A stretch of DNA of 64,000 bases from Begonia masoniana. Taxonomy: Eukaryota; Streptophyta; Magnoliopsida; Cucurbitales; Begoniaceae. The notes beneath the pieces were generated by a model. It made no database searches, was not told where the DNA came from, and worked only from the letters and a program-made list of their open reading frames with translations. Made by a program: the position numbers and the translations under genes. Location: positions 28,125,205-28,189,204 of the forward strand of contig CM039502.1 of the NCBI GenBank assembly GCA_022432975.1. Direction: 5' to 3'. This document shows, piece by piece, positions 1 to 12,054 of this stretch. Position 1 is the first letter of the stretch. Every line of letters begins with the position of its first letter.

Positions 1-1059
1 TCAAAACAGGAGCTTGACAAAGACCAAGCGAGATTCTTCAAGCGTGACTTGAAGAATATTGATGTTCTTCACAAAGAACCAAAAAGAAATTCTCTAAAAA
101 AAATCAATTTTTAATTCAAACTTATTCATTAAAATTGAATGGTGTTTGCTTTTAAATAGGCTACACGTTTAACTAAAACTACATGCTAAAAGAAAAGAAA
201 TAAATGATAAAAATAACTAAGAAATTTGTGAGATAATGATCCTTTGCATGATTGGATGTGATCTCATATTTAAACTCCGTTTGAATATGATTTGAATTGA
301 TTTGAGTAGATTCAGTCGAATAAGATCTTCCTACGAGATTTGCATGATTTGCATGCACTTGTGCATGTGACTTTTAATCATCGTATGAGCATGTGTTTAG
401 CGCATGTCTTTTTTAATTATTACATGTGCAAGTACGTTGCACCCTTCTTTTTTAGTTATTATATGAGCATGTGCGCCGCACCCTCTCCAAATCTTCACGT
501 ATCTTCGGTCTCCTTTGCTACAACTTGATTATCTTTAATCCTCAACATATTCACTAGTTTTGGATCAATTTTCCACGACTCCCCTCTCTTGGATCTCTAA
601 AATCAATCATTGCAAAACCTCATTCATTTCTTAGCTTTGGATTGCGTCATTGGGCCACCAATGTTTTCAATCGGATCTTTGCTATTGGGCTTGGGTTTGG
701 TGGCTCCTTGAATCACATCATCTTTGGATAAGATTTGAGTTTATCTTGTTTTATATGTGCATGTGCAACACATCTCTTAGATTTGAATAATTTGCAGGAT
801 AATCATACCATATTCCAAATGGAGTCTTGAAATCAATGCTGCAGAAGATACAAATTTATTAAGTAACATGTTGTTTTAACTGTTTCTGCCCATAACGATC
901 TAGGTAGCCCAGCGGTTAGAAGCATGTACTATACGCTATGTTGAGGTGTGTAGCTCATTATATGGTTTCTCACTATTCCCTCTTACAAAAATTATTAAAT
1001 TTCTCTGAGCAACATTTCATTCCATTATCGGTTCTTAGTTTATTGACTCTTTAGCTAGT
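1..1059. other. Intergenic DNA, no gene seen
   Basis: AT-rich sequence without a convincing coding region. Positions about 360-490 hold a short degenerate tandem repeat built on GCATGTG and GCACC blocks separated by T-rich spacers of about 50 bases. A stretch near 904-930 resembles a pol III A box, but no B box follows it. Confidence 0.5.
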
Positions 1060-1370
1060 TTGATTTTCAACTATTTTCTTCCAGGTTTTGAAAATTTCAA
1101 AGATCTAATCTTTAGTGTACATACGATAGACGTAGACTTATCTTGAAAAATCATGTACGATAGCTACAAAATAATGAGATCCACCTTTTGAAGGAAGTTT
1201 CTCTAACCCAAAACATCAGAGTGAATATAATCCAAAACAATGCGTGTGTAATTTTAGAGAACTTAACTTTGTTGCTCTCAGCGAGTATACAATTCTTATA
1301 GAACTTCAGACTGAGGACTTTGTTTTGTTACAAAAAGCCCAACACACATAAATGTAAGGCTTCATTTCAT
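1060..1370 (-). pseudogene. Ty1/copia integrase fragment, degraded
   Basis: Read on the minus strand, broken frames spell the integrase N-terminal core of Tnt1-like copia elements. LDYIHSDVLG lies near 1215-1245 and carries the first catalytic Asp in HSD; GGSHYFVAIVHDFSR lies near 1150-1195. One frameshift and several stops separate them. Only weak traces of the pre-integrase region lie to the right. No LTR could be tied to it, so it is an orphan remnant. Confidence 0.6.
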
Positions 1371-2295
1371 GCCCATTTTCCGGTGGGTAAAAATGAGAGG
1401 GTCTAGTAGAAAGATGAGTTAGGGGAGGTGGCCGAGAATGCTATTGAAGAGTGGTGGAACTATCAAATCAATATGAATCTATTTGAAATAATCTTTAGTT
1501 GATTAAAAACTTCCTAATTGGATCACCGTGAATTAGCATTCCCATTGTTCCTAATTTCTAGAACTTAGTTATGTTTTGTAAATTATGAATATTGTCAGGT
1601 GAGGCTAGAATTAGGATTTTTCACATTTCTATTTCTTTTTTTTTTTTTTTTTGTTGAGGAGCTGCCTAGATGTGTTTGATTGATCAGTTAATTCTATACA
1701 ATTAATTATTGTTTTAATATCTATATCTGCTTAAATTTTGTCACGTAGATATTAAGTTTTAATCTCCATAAAATATCTTTACCCTTGTTTAAAAAAATCA
1801 AAAAGTTCCTTAGTCAAGCCCTATTACCATTGACGTTACACGAGAGGGGGATTGGTAAGAAATAAATGACATGCTTTTAACCTTAATTCAAATTACACAT
1901 ATTCAGTTTTTTGACTACCTACAGAATTTGAATTTCTTAGATTTTTTAGCATCACTCCAAGTATGATTAAAGTAGTTCCCGGCAGAATTGTGTTCTACAT
2001 TATTTTAATCCTCTCCTTTTGTGGTTGCTTCCTGGAGCTTGGTGAATTCTTTTTTGTTTCTTTTGTTTTGTGCAGATGAAATACATTTATTATACATTTA
2101 TTAACAAACTTAAATCCCGAAAACTAACAATAGAGTTTTAGACACTTAGGTGAAACATGATCTGCTAAATAATTTAATATCAATGTCCGAAATATTGTAA
2201 TGCTAGAAGAACCATTATTGAAGAAACTTAAGAGAGAGGTCACATTGTGGTCATATATGGATGTCATCTTTACTCGTCCCTTGAATTAGGATGGT

Positions 2296-2790
2296 TCATG
2301 TGCGACGATTATGCACCTGAAACATAGAATTAAAGAAAAGAACAGTGACACTATTAGTCGTAGATAAAGCAGAAACAGAAATTAGGTTACGTGTAATAGT
2401 CGGTACAAAAAGGACATTGGTTAGAGATAGAGGGGACGAGGAGGTGGGTAAAGAGATGGAACTAGTGTGAGTAATTGCTAGGCTGGAGCCATCGCCAATG
2501 ACCACGTTGTCAACAGTTGTACATGGGGAGTGAAACGACAGGTTGGCGAGGTCGGTGGTAATATGGTGAGAAGCACCGGAGTCCAGAATCCACTCATCAG
2601 ACGGAGCATAGGGGGACTTAAACGAGGCAATGTGAGCACGCCGATTGAACCGACTCGACATTGTTGGGGTAATATAGAGCAAACACTATGTGGCTGAATG
2701 ACCCTATTGACGACAAATCTGACATTTACCAAGATAACCACCGTGACCGGTGGTCAGTGCAAACGTCAGCGTCCAATGTTTTCAGACAGA
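2296..2790 (-). pseudogene. Ty1/copia gag zinc knuckle and protease fragment
   Basis: A 128-codon minus-strand frame (2296-2682) contains WILDSGASHHIT, the aspartic protease active site of copia Pol with DSG intact, followed by the usual NVLFVP and NLISVSAL blocks. Just upstream, near 2680-2735, a CX2CX4H gag zinc knuckle (CQICRQ, stop, GHSA) is readable but holds an in-frame stop. No reverse transcriptase or LTRs flank it, so this is a decayed remnant. Confidence 0.72.
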
Positions 2791-3515
2791 TAAAGCAAAA
2801 TTTTCGTCAGTTGCCTCTCTTAGCACCTCATTGCCAAGACTGAGCAAGATACCATTGTGCGTCTTCGATTAAACTTTACCTACCTTATTTTGTCTCTGAC
2901 TTTCAGATTTTTGATTGTTTCCTCGTTGATTGCATGAGCAAGCCCCTAATGTACAAGCAACACTTTAATTTTTATCTTCCATAAATTGAATCGTTAACTC
3001 TGGCAAACTTGTACAGTTTGAACTTAACCATTCAAGATTTTACAAAATATTTCTTCAATCACCGAATTGAACTCAAAACAATCAGAATATTCATGCTTAC
3101 CGCACCAATTTTAGAATGAAAAACATAGTACAAACCTAAATAAATAAAAAAAGAACGATTAGGAGCAAGAAAGTGAAGAACAACACATAAAGTTAACGTG
3201 GTTTGAACAATGAGACCTACGTCCACGGATGCAACCATATAACACTTTTATTGAGAAAAAGAATTAAAGAATGTTTACAGCACTTCCATCCATCTCTCCG
3301 AGAGTTCCTTCTTCACCAAAACCCACTCCAACCTCAGATATATTTCTTACCTACTCCATATACTCATTGTGTGAACTATATACAGTTATTCGACTTCTCT
3401 CTCGACCAAGAAGTACCTAATAACTAATTACAATAACCAACTACACTTGCCGGCATGGTAAAGTGAAAAAAAAAACTGAATAAAAAAATATCAAAAAGGA
3501 TTTCATCTCCCCACC
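2791..3515. other. Intergenic DNA left of the Sirevirus insertion
   Basis: No gene recognised. It contains an acgtggtt...cctacgtccacgga block (about 3197-3228) of a kind often seen in plant retroelement ends, too little to assign. The last five bases, CCACC (3511-3515), are the target duplication of the large element that follows. Confidence 0.45.
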
Positions 3516-4730
3516 TGTAAATGCAAATATGTTGGCATTAATTTTTTGGAAAACTACATTTATGGTAATAATATTTTATTCCATTATTTTCCAAATTGGT
3601 AGTTTATTTTTTGATAATCAAGAAATAATTTATTCAGATTATTGGATGGATGAATATTGGAAATCATGAAGATATTGGTGAAAGTAAAAATTAGGAAACT
3701 TGAAGATCAAGGAAAATATTTGATTTTTTAGAGGCATTCGTTTTTTTGGAAAACTTTGTTTTGGAAAGCCGATTTGATGAATTATATCAGGCCTTAAGAT
3801 CACATTAATCATGGGATACTTTCCTAAGTCTTTGGGGTTCATATCCAAGTAGTTGGCGGTACTTTCCTAAAATATCACACGAGGTGTCACACAACCGACT
3901 TTGTGATATTCGGTTTCCTTATTTCTTGTGGTTTTGAATTTCGATTTGGTAATTGGTTAAACCTCAGATAACGCAGTTACCAATGATATTTAAGCGTTCG
4001 TTTTCTAAGGAAGCGACGGACGGATTTATTATTCACGGAAGGAGATTTCTTCATCATTGAGCTGTCGTCATTCTTTCTCTCTCAACGCTTCTGCGTATGG
4101 GTTTGTGATTGTTCATTCAGTTCTTGAATGATTATTTTACACACTCTTTTTATACTGTGAAATTCATCGATTATTCGAGTGTGTTGATTTATTACGTCCA
4201 AAGACAACGACCTGGTATTACAGACGGTGTCATAGGAGGCAATCTTCAACATTCTTCATTGAAGCTCAGTCTCAGGAGGAGGCTGCATTTGAACTCGGGA
4301 GGAGTTTTGTTTATTGACAAAGGGAGCTTGTCTTTTTTATCGTGGGCAAGGAGATCTTGCCATACACGGATTCTGGGAGGAGTCATCTACAACAAGAGGA
4401 TCTTGTTGTTTTTAGATCTCGGGAGAGATCGATCTCAAGTCGAGGGAAGCTCGCAAAAATAGTTTTATTGGGAAGTTAGGAAGTGGCGGCGACAAAAAGA
4501 TAAAAGGGAGTCTTTATTTGTTTAAGTCTGTTTTGCTTGTAACTTTGTGAACTCGTGAAATATTTTTATACATGGGCGTGGCCCTGCAGACGTGAGCGAT
4601 TTGTCGAACTACGTTACCAACCTCTTGTCTCTTTAATTTCTGCATATTTATAATTGTCTGTTATTGCATTAATTATCGGTGTCACACGAAACACTCTGTG
4701 TGACATCGCATAACTGATCTTAATCTTTCA
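3516..4730 (+). repeat. 5' LTR of the Sirevirus-type element
   Basis: 1215 bp, TG...CA ends, clearly homologous along its length to 19034-20215. It contains an interrupted palindrome near its end (CACTCTGTGTGACA region, about 4690-4705) and GGTGTCACAC motifs. Small open frames inside it have no recognisable product. Confidence 0.9.
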
Positions 4731-4732
4731 AT

Positions 4733-4744
4733 TGGTATCAGAGC
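4733..4744 (+). other. tRNA-Met primer binding site
   Basis: TGGTATCAGAGC lies two bases after the 5' LTR. It is complementary to the 3' end of initiator-Met tRNA, the standard copia first-strand primer. Confidence 0.9.
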
Positions 4745-4798
4745 GGGGTTTTTGTTTTTTAAGCGGGATCCGCTGAACAAGATCATAGTTCGTGTGTG

Positions 4799-6598
4799 AT
4801 GGACTCTATGAAGGAAGGAGGCTCTACAATGTGTCCACCGTTATTGGATGAAAGTAATTATGTTTATTAGAAGGCAAGGATGAGATCATTCATTAAAGTT
4901 ATTGACGAGAAGGCCTGGAAATCTATTTTAACAGGATGAAATCACCCTATGGACACTAATGCAAAAGGAATAACATCTCCAAAACCCGAAGAAAATTGGT
5001 CTGTAAATGAAGATGCTTTGGCACACAGCAATTCAAAGGCTCTCAATGCTATCTTCGAGGGCGTTGATTCTATTCAGTTCAGACTCATCTCCACATGCAA
5101 ATCAGCAAAAAGAGCATGAGAGATTCTTCAAACCACCTATGAAGGAACATCAACCGTAAAGCTGTCCAAGATGCAAATGCTAACTACTAGATTTGAGAAT
5201 TTGAAAATGCATGAAGATGAGAGTATTAGTGAGTTCAATGCCAAACTATGTGATATAGCAAATGAAGCGTTTGCTCTAGGTGAGATGTTTTCCAAAGAAA
5301 AACTTATAAGAAAAACTCTACGGTCCTTGCCACAACGATTTGCCTATAAAGTCATTGCTATAGAAAAAGCCAAAGATGTCTCTAAAATGAAGTTAGAAGA
5401 ATTGATGGGATCTCTTAGAACCTTCGAGATGAATCTTAGAAGAGATACGGAAGCAAAGAAGGCAAAAGGAGTTGCTCTAAAAATCGAGATACAGAACTTC
5501 AACGAACATAATGAAGATAACTTAGAGGAATCTCTAGCCCTACTTTCAAAGAATTTTAGCAGAGTTATGAAAAGATTTGGAATAAATACTCGCGGTGTCA
5601 AGCACAATGTCACTAACTTCAAAAATAGTTCTTCAAGAAACAAGAAGCATAGGGAAGAAACTCATGTGTCTGATCAACCATTCAAGAACAAAGGTATTCA
5701 GTGCAGAGAGTGTGAAGGTTTCGGGCATATACAAGCAGAATGTGCTAATACCTTGAAGAAAAAAAAGAATTCTCTGAACGTAACTTGAAGTGAAGATGAG
5801 TCAGAGAAGGAAGACGAATTTCAAAGCAACCATGTGGCGCTTGTTGGTAAGATAGAACATAAAGAAAATGGTGGTATTCTACATGGTGTCACAGACAACT
5901 TTTCCAATAGTAGTGATGAAGACGAAGAAGCAGTCACAGAAGAAAATCTTATTGGAGAATACAAGTTTCTTCATGAGAAATGTACTGAGCTTGTTAAAGT
6001 AAATCAGCATCTAAACATCCAGATTAAAAATTTGAAAGATGAGAAAAAAAATTTTCAAAATGTGATTGTTGATTTAGAGACCAAACTGAAAACAAGTGAG
6101 GATGAAGTTAATGATTTGACCAATGAGATAAGTCTCATGAAGAAGAATGTCAAAATGTTGAATTCGGGTTCTTCTAAACTGGATGATATTCTAAACATTA
6201 GCAAATCAAGTGTAAATCGGTCTGGACTGGAATTCAAAGGAGAAACTTCAGTCTCACAAACTGCAGCAATGAAGGAAAATATCTCTATATTGAAATTTGT
6301 AAGGGAAAGCTCGGTGTCACAGCTAGTGTCAGCCAAGGGATTTGATTACAAGAGAACGCAAGTTACAAAACAAACTCCAAGAACTGACAGAAAATCAAAT
6401 TATTGTGACTCCTATCATGTTTCCAGTAGTAAAGGTAACAAATATGTTTCTGTGTGTCATTATTGCAATCGTCCTGGTCATATTCGCCCTAGATGCTTCA
6501 CATATCTTGCTGACCTAAGACTAGGAACTGTTAGAAATGATTCTTCTTACAGATTCCCTTATCAAAAATTGGTGAAAAAAGTCAAGTTTGAAGTGTAA
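4799..6598 (+). pseudogene. gag: Sirevirus gag with two zinc knuckles, stop-interrupted
   Basis: The reading frame from the ATG at 4799 runs in one register to 6598 but is broken by at least four stops (three before 5171 and one at 5786-5788). The 5171-5788 section is a UBN2-type copia Gag with knuckle CRECEGFGHIQAEC (CX2CX4HX4C) near its end. The 5834-6598 section is highly charged with heptad-like Leu/Ile/Lys/Glu spacing suggesting a coiled coil, and has a second knuckle, CHYCNRPGHIRPRC, near 6454-6495. Gag would form the virus-like particle and bind RNA. A frameshift near 6595 separates it from the protease. Confidence 0.82.
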
Positions 6599-7312
6599 TG
6601 TTACACATGTAACACCCGGTTCTATTAAACCAATTTCTATTCCGTTATTTATAGTAAGCATGTTGTGGAGAAAATTGAGGAAAATATTAATTAGGTTAAT
6701 GAGTGACTAAGTAAGGGCCTAGTGGTAAATTGAGAACTTATAATGGATAACCTATTTAAGGAAAGAGGCTTTGTGATTAATGCACTATAGCCGCCATTAT
6801 TTCTCCTATTTTTCCCCTCAGTCTTCAGCTCAAGCAACAGAGCTCTCTAGGCGATTCTTCCATTCGATTTTCTCCCAAACTAGGTGAGTTCTATTTCGAT
6901 TCTTTGCTGCATTGGTAGTTGTCGATGATTAGGGGAGAGTATAAGTGCGAGTTTCGAGAATGCTGTGAGCGAACTGGTTCGGGTCTTTGTGGTAATTGTA
7001 AATGTACAATGAACTAAGCTCCTAAACTTGTTTCCTTAGACTTCTGGATAGTGTAGAATGGGGTTCAGTAAAAATCTAATCGATAATCTGTCTATGGTTT
7101 TAGGTTGAGTAAGCTCCCGAGGTAGTTTGCAACACCAAGCACTTTTCTAGGAGACCAGGTAAGTGAAGTGTGCTTGTGCCCTCGGGCCTACATCACAAAA
7201 CAGTAGGTTTTCTGCATGTTGAATGTTTTTAGTTTGGTCATGCATCATGTTTTGAAAGAATACGAAAATGAATTTACATGGAATGTATGGTAAGGCATGA
7301 AAAAAACGTATT

Positions 7313-7796
7313 ATGATAGCTGTTAAGGGACTTAATCTGCCCCTTAATTGATGAAGTGGATTTATAACATTGGGAGAGTTGATCTCACTCCCAAGGGAAC
7401 CTGGGGATCATGATAGCTGTTAAGGAAATTAATCTGCCCCTTAATTGATGAAGTGGATTTATAATATTGGGAGAGTTGATCCCACTCCCAAGGGAACCTG
7501 GAGTCATGATAGCTGTTAAGGGAATTAATCTGCCCCTTAATTGATGAAGTGAATTTATAACATTGGGAGAGTTGATCCCACTCCCAAGGGAACCTGGGGA
7601 TCATGATAGCTGTTAAGGGAATTAATCCGCCCCTTAATTGATGAGGTGGATTTATAACATTGGGAGAGTTTATTACACTCCCAAGGGAACCTGGGGATCA
7701 TGATAGCTGTTAAGGGAATTAATCCGTCCCTTAATTGATGAAGAGGATTTATGACTTTGGGAGAGTTGATCTCACTCCCAATGGAATATTGAGATC
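7313..7796 (+). repeat. Five ~97-bp tandem repeats in insertion A
   Basis: Units begin atgatagctgttaagg at 7313, 7410, 7506, 7603 and 7700. Each holds a TTAATCTGCCCCTTAATTG segment and a gggagagttgat...ctcccaagggaac inverted pair. Open frames across the array are by-products of the repeat. Confidence 0.9.
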
Positions 7797-8415
7797 AGAA
7801 TACGATGAACATGAATGCAACTGAGCTGAGAAAGTAGAAATTGCAGAATTAAGATTTACATTTCAGCATTTCATTTCATGATTGCTTCACTTATTTAGCA
7901 TTAGGCTAATAGATAAGTTTTGTGATGTAGGTGAAGAAGAGACAGCAGGTGTGTTCTCCGAGCTTGCTTAGAATTAGGCAGGTTGGAGGGGTGCATACGT
8001 GCATCGATCTAACGACTGATGGGGCGGTTTAACTGGTGCTTATAGAAATGAAGGTTTAGTGAACCATGATTCATTTTAAGTTTTGTTGAGTTTTTCTAAT
8101 AACAGAAGTGGCTTTAATATTTTTTTGAATACGTTGGTGAGACTTTTCTGATAATAGCACTCTGTTGGTTTTAACGTTAGCTCTTACTAGATTTTTGAGT
8201 AAATGTAAGGATTTGGGTTGGTTCTGAATGGGTTCAGTGAAGTAAGCAAATTCTTTTATGTAGTTAGAGTTGTGTGGTATAGCAAAAGAGTAGTTGAAAT
8301 GTTGCTCTGTCCCCTACCGGTAGATGTTGTCTATCGATAGAAGTTGGGTGTTTTGTCCACCGGCGGATGTTGGAGGATTGAATCATCCGACTGACATCAC
8401 CAGAAGATGTCTTCA

Positions 8416-8760
8416 GTAGAAGTTTTGTCGTTTAGTGATCGGTGGATGTCGGGTATTAAACCTATCGGATGATGTAGTAGAAGTTTTGTCGTTTAGTGAT
8501 CGGTGGATGTCGGGTATTAAACCTATCGGATGATGTAGTAGAAGTTTTGTCGTTTTGTGATCGGTATACGTAGTTTGTTTTTTTTTGGAAGACGTGAGTA
8601 AAAGATTTGTCGTCTTGTGGTCGGCAGAGGCTAGATGAACGAATCATCCGGCTGACGTCATCGGTAGATGCGAGTAGCAAAACTTGTCGTTTTGTGATCG
8701 GCAGAAGTTGGATGAACGATTCATCCGGCTGACGTCATCGGTTTCTGCCCTTTTCGTTGA
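8416..8760 (+). repeat. 61-bp tandem repeats with TGACGTCA motifs in insertion A
   Basis: The block agaagttttgtcgtt recurs at 8419, 8480 and 8541 (61-bp spacing), then in more diverged copies to about 8760. The distal copies contain CCGGCTGACGTCATCGG twice (near 8648 and 8728). The same core is amplified in the element at 16045. Confidence 0.8.
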
Positions 8761-9058
8761 CTTTGTTCAGCGGATGATGTGTTTGACTTTTATGAACTTT
8801 AAGTATTTCACGCTTAAGTCTTCATCTCTTCCGGCCGAATTATTTTCTTAATATTTTAACTGATTATTCGAACACTGTTTTATAGTTTTGCTTAACTTTG
8901 CTTTGCTCAAAGATTTTCCGCTACAAGTTTTTGTGTTTTTAGCAAACGTTCAAATTTGACTTTCGAGCGAAGTTTTAAATTTGGTCCAAAATTTCCTAGT
9001 TATGTTCGGGTTAATGAATAACGAACTGAGTTTAGAAAACTCGGGGCGTTACAACACA

Positions 9059-10180
9059 TCTTTCACTAAATGCAATCACAACGAATGCATGGTATTTTGA
9101 TAACGGATGTTCTAGACACATGACAGGTAAAGAGAAATATTTGAAGGACATCATACCCGAAAGCGTGGGAAAAGTAACATTCGGCAACGGTGTCTCAACG
9201 CATGTCATTGAAAGGGGAACGCTAAATGTTCCTGGTCTACCAAAATTGAATAATGCTCTTTTGGTAAATTGTGTGAAATCTAATCTAATCAGTATTAGCT
9301 AGTTGTGTGATCAAGATCTGAATGTGCAATTCACACGTGAAAAATGTATGGTGTCCAATCAAAACAACAACTGTGTTATTGAAGGAGTTAGATCGTCAGA
9401 CAATTGCTATTTTATTTCTTCCTCATCTACCTATTTTCGATCGAGTATGGAAGACATTGTTCTATGGCATAGAAAGTTGGGACATGTAAATTTCAGAATG
9501 CTGAAAAAGATTGTTTCAAAAGGTGCTGTTCGGGGAATTCCTATACTAAAGTTTGATGAAGACAAATTATGTGGACCATGTCAAATTGGAATGCAAACCA
9601 AGGTATCACACCTGATCTCACAGTCATCTACAACTACCCGTGTGCTTGAATTGCTCCACACGGATCTAATGGGGCCAATGTCTATTGAAAGTATTGGAGG
9701 AAAACATTATGTCTTCGTTACTGTTGATGAATTCTCACGCTACACATGGGTGGAGTTTCTTAGAGAAAAGTCCGAAACGTTCAAAGTTTTCAAATCAAGG
9801 TGTACTCGACTCTAACGTGAAAAAGATTGTGTCATCATGAAAATTATTCGTATCCGCAGTGACCATGGGAGGGAGTTTGAAAATTCTGAATTCTCGGATT
9901 TCTGTAAACAACTAGGGATTGCTCACGAATTCTTGGCACCTAAGACTCCTCAACAAAATGGAGTCGTTAAAAGAAAGAACCGTACATTGGCAAAGATGAC
10001 TCGCGTAATGTTACATAAAAGGGATGTTCCTCAAAAATTCTGGGCTGAAGCTATGAATACCACTTGTTATACCATAAATCGGGTGTATCTCTGTGACAAA
10101 ACTTCTATGACACCCTATGAGATATGAAAAGGTAAGACTCCAAATCTTAATTATTTTCATACGTTTGGTAGCATTTGCTA
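9059..10180 (+). pseudogene. pol: Sirevirus pol: protease and integrase, decayed
   Basis: The protease begins near 9085 (WYFDNGCSRHMTG, the active-site triplet reading DNG instead of DSG at 9099-9107). A stop at 9300-9302 interrupts it. The pre-integrase HHCC zinc region is visible as LWHRKLGHVNF and CGPCQIG (about 9460-9600). The integrase core has HTDLMGP and SDHGREF with both Asp present, but the catalytic Glu of the usual VVERKNR is Lys (codon 9969-9971). A stop at about 9813 and one in the frame ending at 10127 break it further. Integration activity would be lost. Confidence 0.85.
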
Positions 10181-12054
10181 TGTGTTGAATGACAGGGAAC
10201 ACAAGGGGAAACTTGATCCCAAGAGTGATAAGATAATTTTTCTCAGTTATGCTACAAATAGCCGTGCTTATCGAGTTTACAACAAAAGAACTCGAACTGT
10301 CATCGAATCTGTAAATGTTCAAATAGACGACTCTCTGGACACAACATATAATCCAAAAGAAGATACAAATTCGATTTCAAATAATGAAGACACTAGTGTT
10401 CCATCCGGTGTCACAGATGGTGTCTCAGGTGGTGTCACAGGTCAGACTGAGAAAATTGATGACGTGGAGGTGACTACTTCACACAACAGGCAACAATCCA
10501 CACGTGTTCAGAAGAACCATCCTGCAGATGAGGTTATTGGAGGTCTGAATGATGGTATTCGAACCAGAGACAAGCCGAGAGTGAATTATCGAGAAATGAT
10601 TCAAATGGCCTATTTTACATCAACTATCAAGCCTAAGAATGTAAAAGAAGCATTGCTAGAATACTGGATAGGAGCTATACAAGAAGAACTTAGTCAATTT
10701 ACCTGTAATAAAGTTTGGGACATAGTACCGTGTCCTCCCGATGTGAATATTACTGGTAGTAAGTGGATCTACAAGAACAAGAGCGATGAGCATGGCAACA
10801 TCACTAGCAACAAAGCTCAGCTAGTTGCTCAAGGGTATTCACAGATTGAAGGAATTGATTTTGATGAAACATTTGCTCCGGTTGCTCGTCTTGAATCTAT
10901 TCGTCTTTTATTAACTATTGCTTGTGTTATGCGGTATCAAGCTATATCAAATGGATGTGAAGAGTGCTTTTCTCAATGGTTTTCTCAATGAGGAGGTATA
11001 TGTTGCTCAACCGAAGGGTTTTGAAGACCCTCATCATCCCGAGTATGTCTATAAATTGAAGAAGACGTTATATGAGCTTAAATAAGCCCCTTGTGCATGG
11101 TATGAACCACTCACGCAATATCTATTAACCAAGGGATATGAGTGAGGGAGAGTAGATAAAACTATTTTCGTTCGCTGTGACAAATGTCAGTTTTTACTCG
11201 CTCAAATTTATATCAATGACATAGTATTTAGCTCAGTGTCACAGGTGATGGTGGATAACTTTGTAACACAAATGACTAGAGAATTTGAGATGAGTATAGT
11301 AGGAAAACTCAATTATTTCATTGGACTCCAAATTTAGCAAGACAAGAATGGTATTTTTATTTCTCAAGCCAAATATGTCAAGAATTTATTGAAAAGGTTT
11401 AAGCCAGAGAATGCACGACCTAGTAGAACACCCATTGGGACACATGAGAAACTCTTCAAAGATGAAAAGGGAATTGCTGTTGATCCGCGTTTATATAGAA
11501 GTATGATTGGAAGTCTCTTATATCTAACTACTAGCCGACAAGATATTTGTTATAGCGTGGGTCTATGCGCTCGATTTCAAGAAAATCTGAGGGAGTCACA
11601 CCTAGTGTCAGTCAAGCGGATTCTCAAATATGTTAGCGGAACAACCGACTATGGTATATGGTATTCATTTGACTCAAATGCAAATCTGGTTGGTTATTGT
11701 GATGCTGACTGGGTTGGTAGTTCTGATAATCGAAAAAGCACTTCCGGTGGATGTTTTTATGTGAGACACAACTTGGTGTCATGGTTCAGTAAGAAGCAAA
11801 ATTCTATTTCTCTGTCTACTGCCGAGGCAGAATATATTGCAGCAGGTAGCAGCTGTACTCAACTTCTTTGAATGAAACAAATGATGAAAGACTACGGTGT
11901 CACACAGGATGTCATGACCCTCTATTGTGATAACTTGAGCGCTATTAATATTTCTAAAAATCATGTTAAGCATTCTCGGACCAAGAATATTGATATCCAA
12001 CATCACTTTATTCGATCTCTTGTAGAGGACAAAATTATTACTTTGGAACATATG
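10181..12054 (+). pseudogene. pol: Sirevirus pol: reverse transcriptase and RNase H, decayed
   Basis: RT motifs are read in order: [32 protein letters not shown] (10750-10890), then after a frameshift near 10950 the palm region and LKKTLYELK. The polymerase motif is YIND (11209-11220) instead of YVDD, so one catalytic Asp is Asn. RNase H follows with YCDADWVGSSDNRKSTSG and LSTAEAEYIAA (11690-11850), then LYCDNLSAI. The last part of RNase H is cut off by insertion B2 (12055-13318) and resumes at 13324. Confidence 0.85.

Larger units (their letters stand above)
6608..9053 (+). mobile_element. Solo-LTR-like insertion A (ACACA duplication)
   Basis: 2446 bp starting TGTAACACCC and ending GGGGCGTTACA, flanked by ACACA at 6603-6607 and 9054-9058. 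Removing it rejoins the Sirevirus pol reading just before the protease. It has no coding capacity, PBS or internal domain, so a solo LTR of a long-LTR element (probably Gypsy) fits best. About 6750-6890 looks like LTR promoter, leader and splice donor (aaactaggtgagttc). Two tandem arrays lie inside. The ends match the start seen at 63918 and the reverse complements of the elements at 16045 and 22830. Confidence 0.8.

Noticed and set aside
340..528. 62-codon open frame with His/Met/Cys-rich product
   Set aside because: It follows the GCATGTG tandem repeat and matches no family; a by-product of low complexity.
904..930. Possible SINE or tRNA-like A box (tagcccagcggtt)
   Set aside because: No B box or A-rich tail at the proper distance and no tRNA cloverleaf.
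4109..4462. 117-codon frame, with a similar one at 19668-19988
   Set aside because: Both lie at the same place in the two LTRs and fit no family; the copies diverge by frameshifts, so they are not under coding constraint.
7362..7604. 80-codon minus-strand frame with internal peptide repeats
   Set aside because: Translation of the 97-bp DNA tandem repeat within a non-coding LTR.
6608..9053. Reading insertion A as a DNA transposon because of its TGTAACRCCC inverted ends
   Set aside because: A 5-bp duplication and TG...CA termini fit LTR integration; the common plant DNA transposon groups give 2, 3, 8 or 9 bp.
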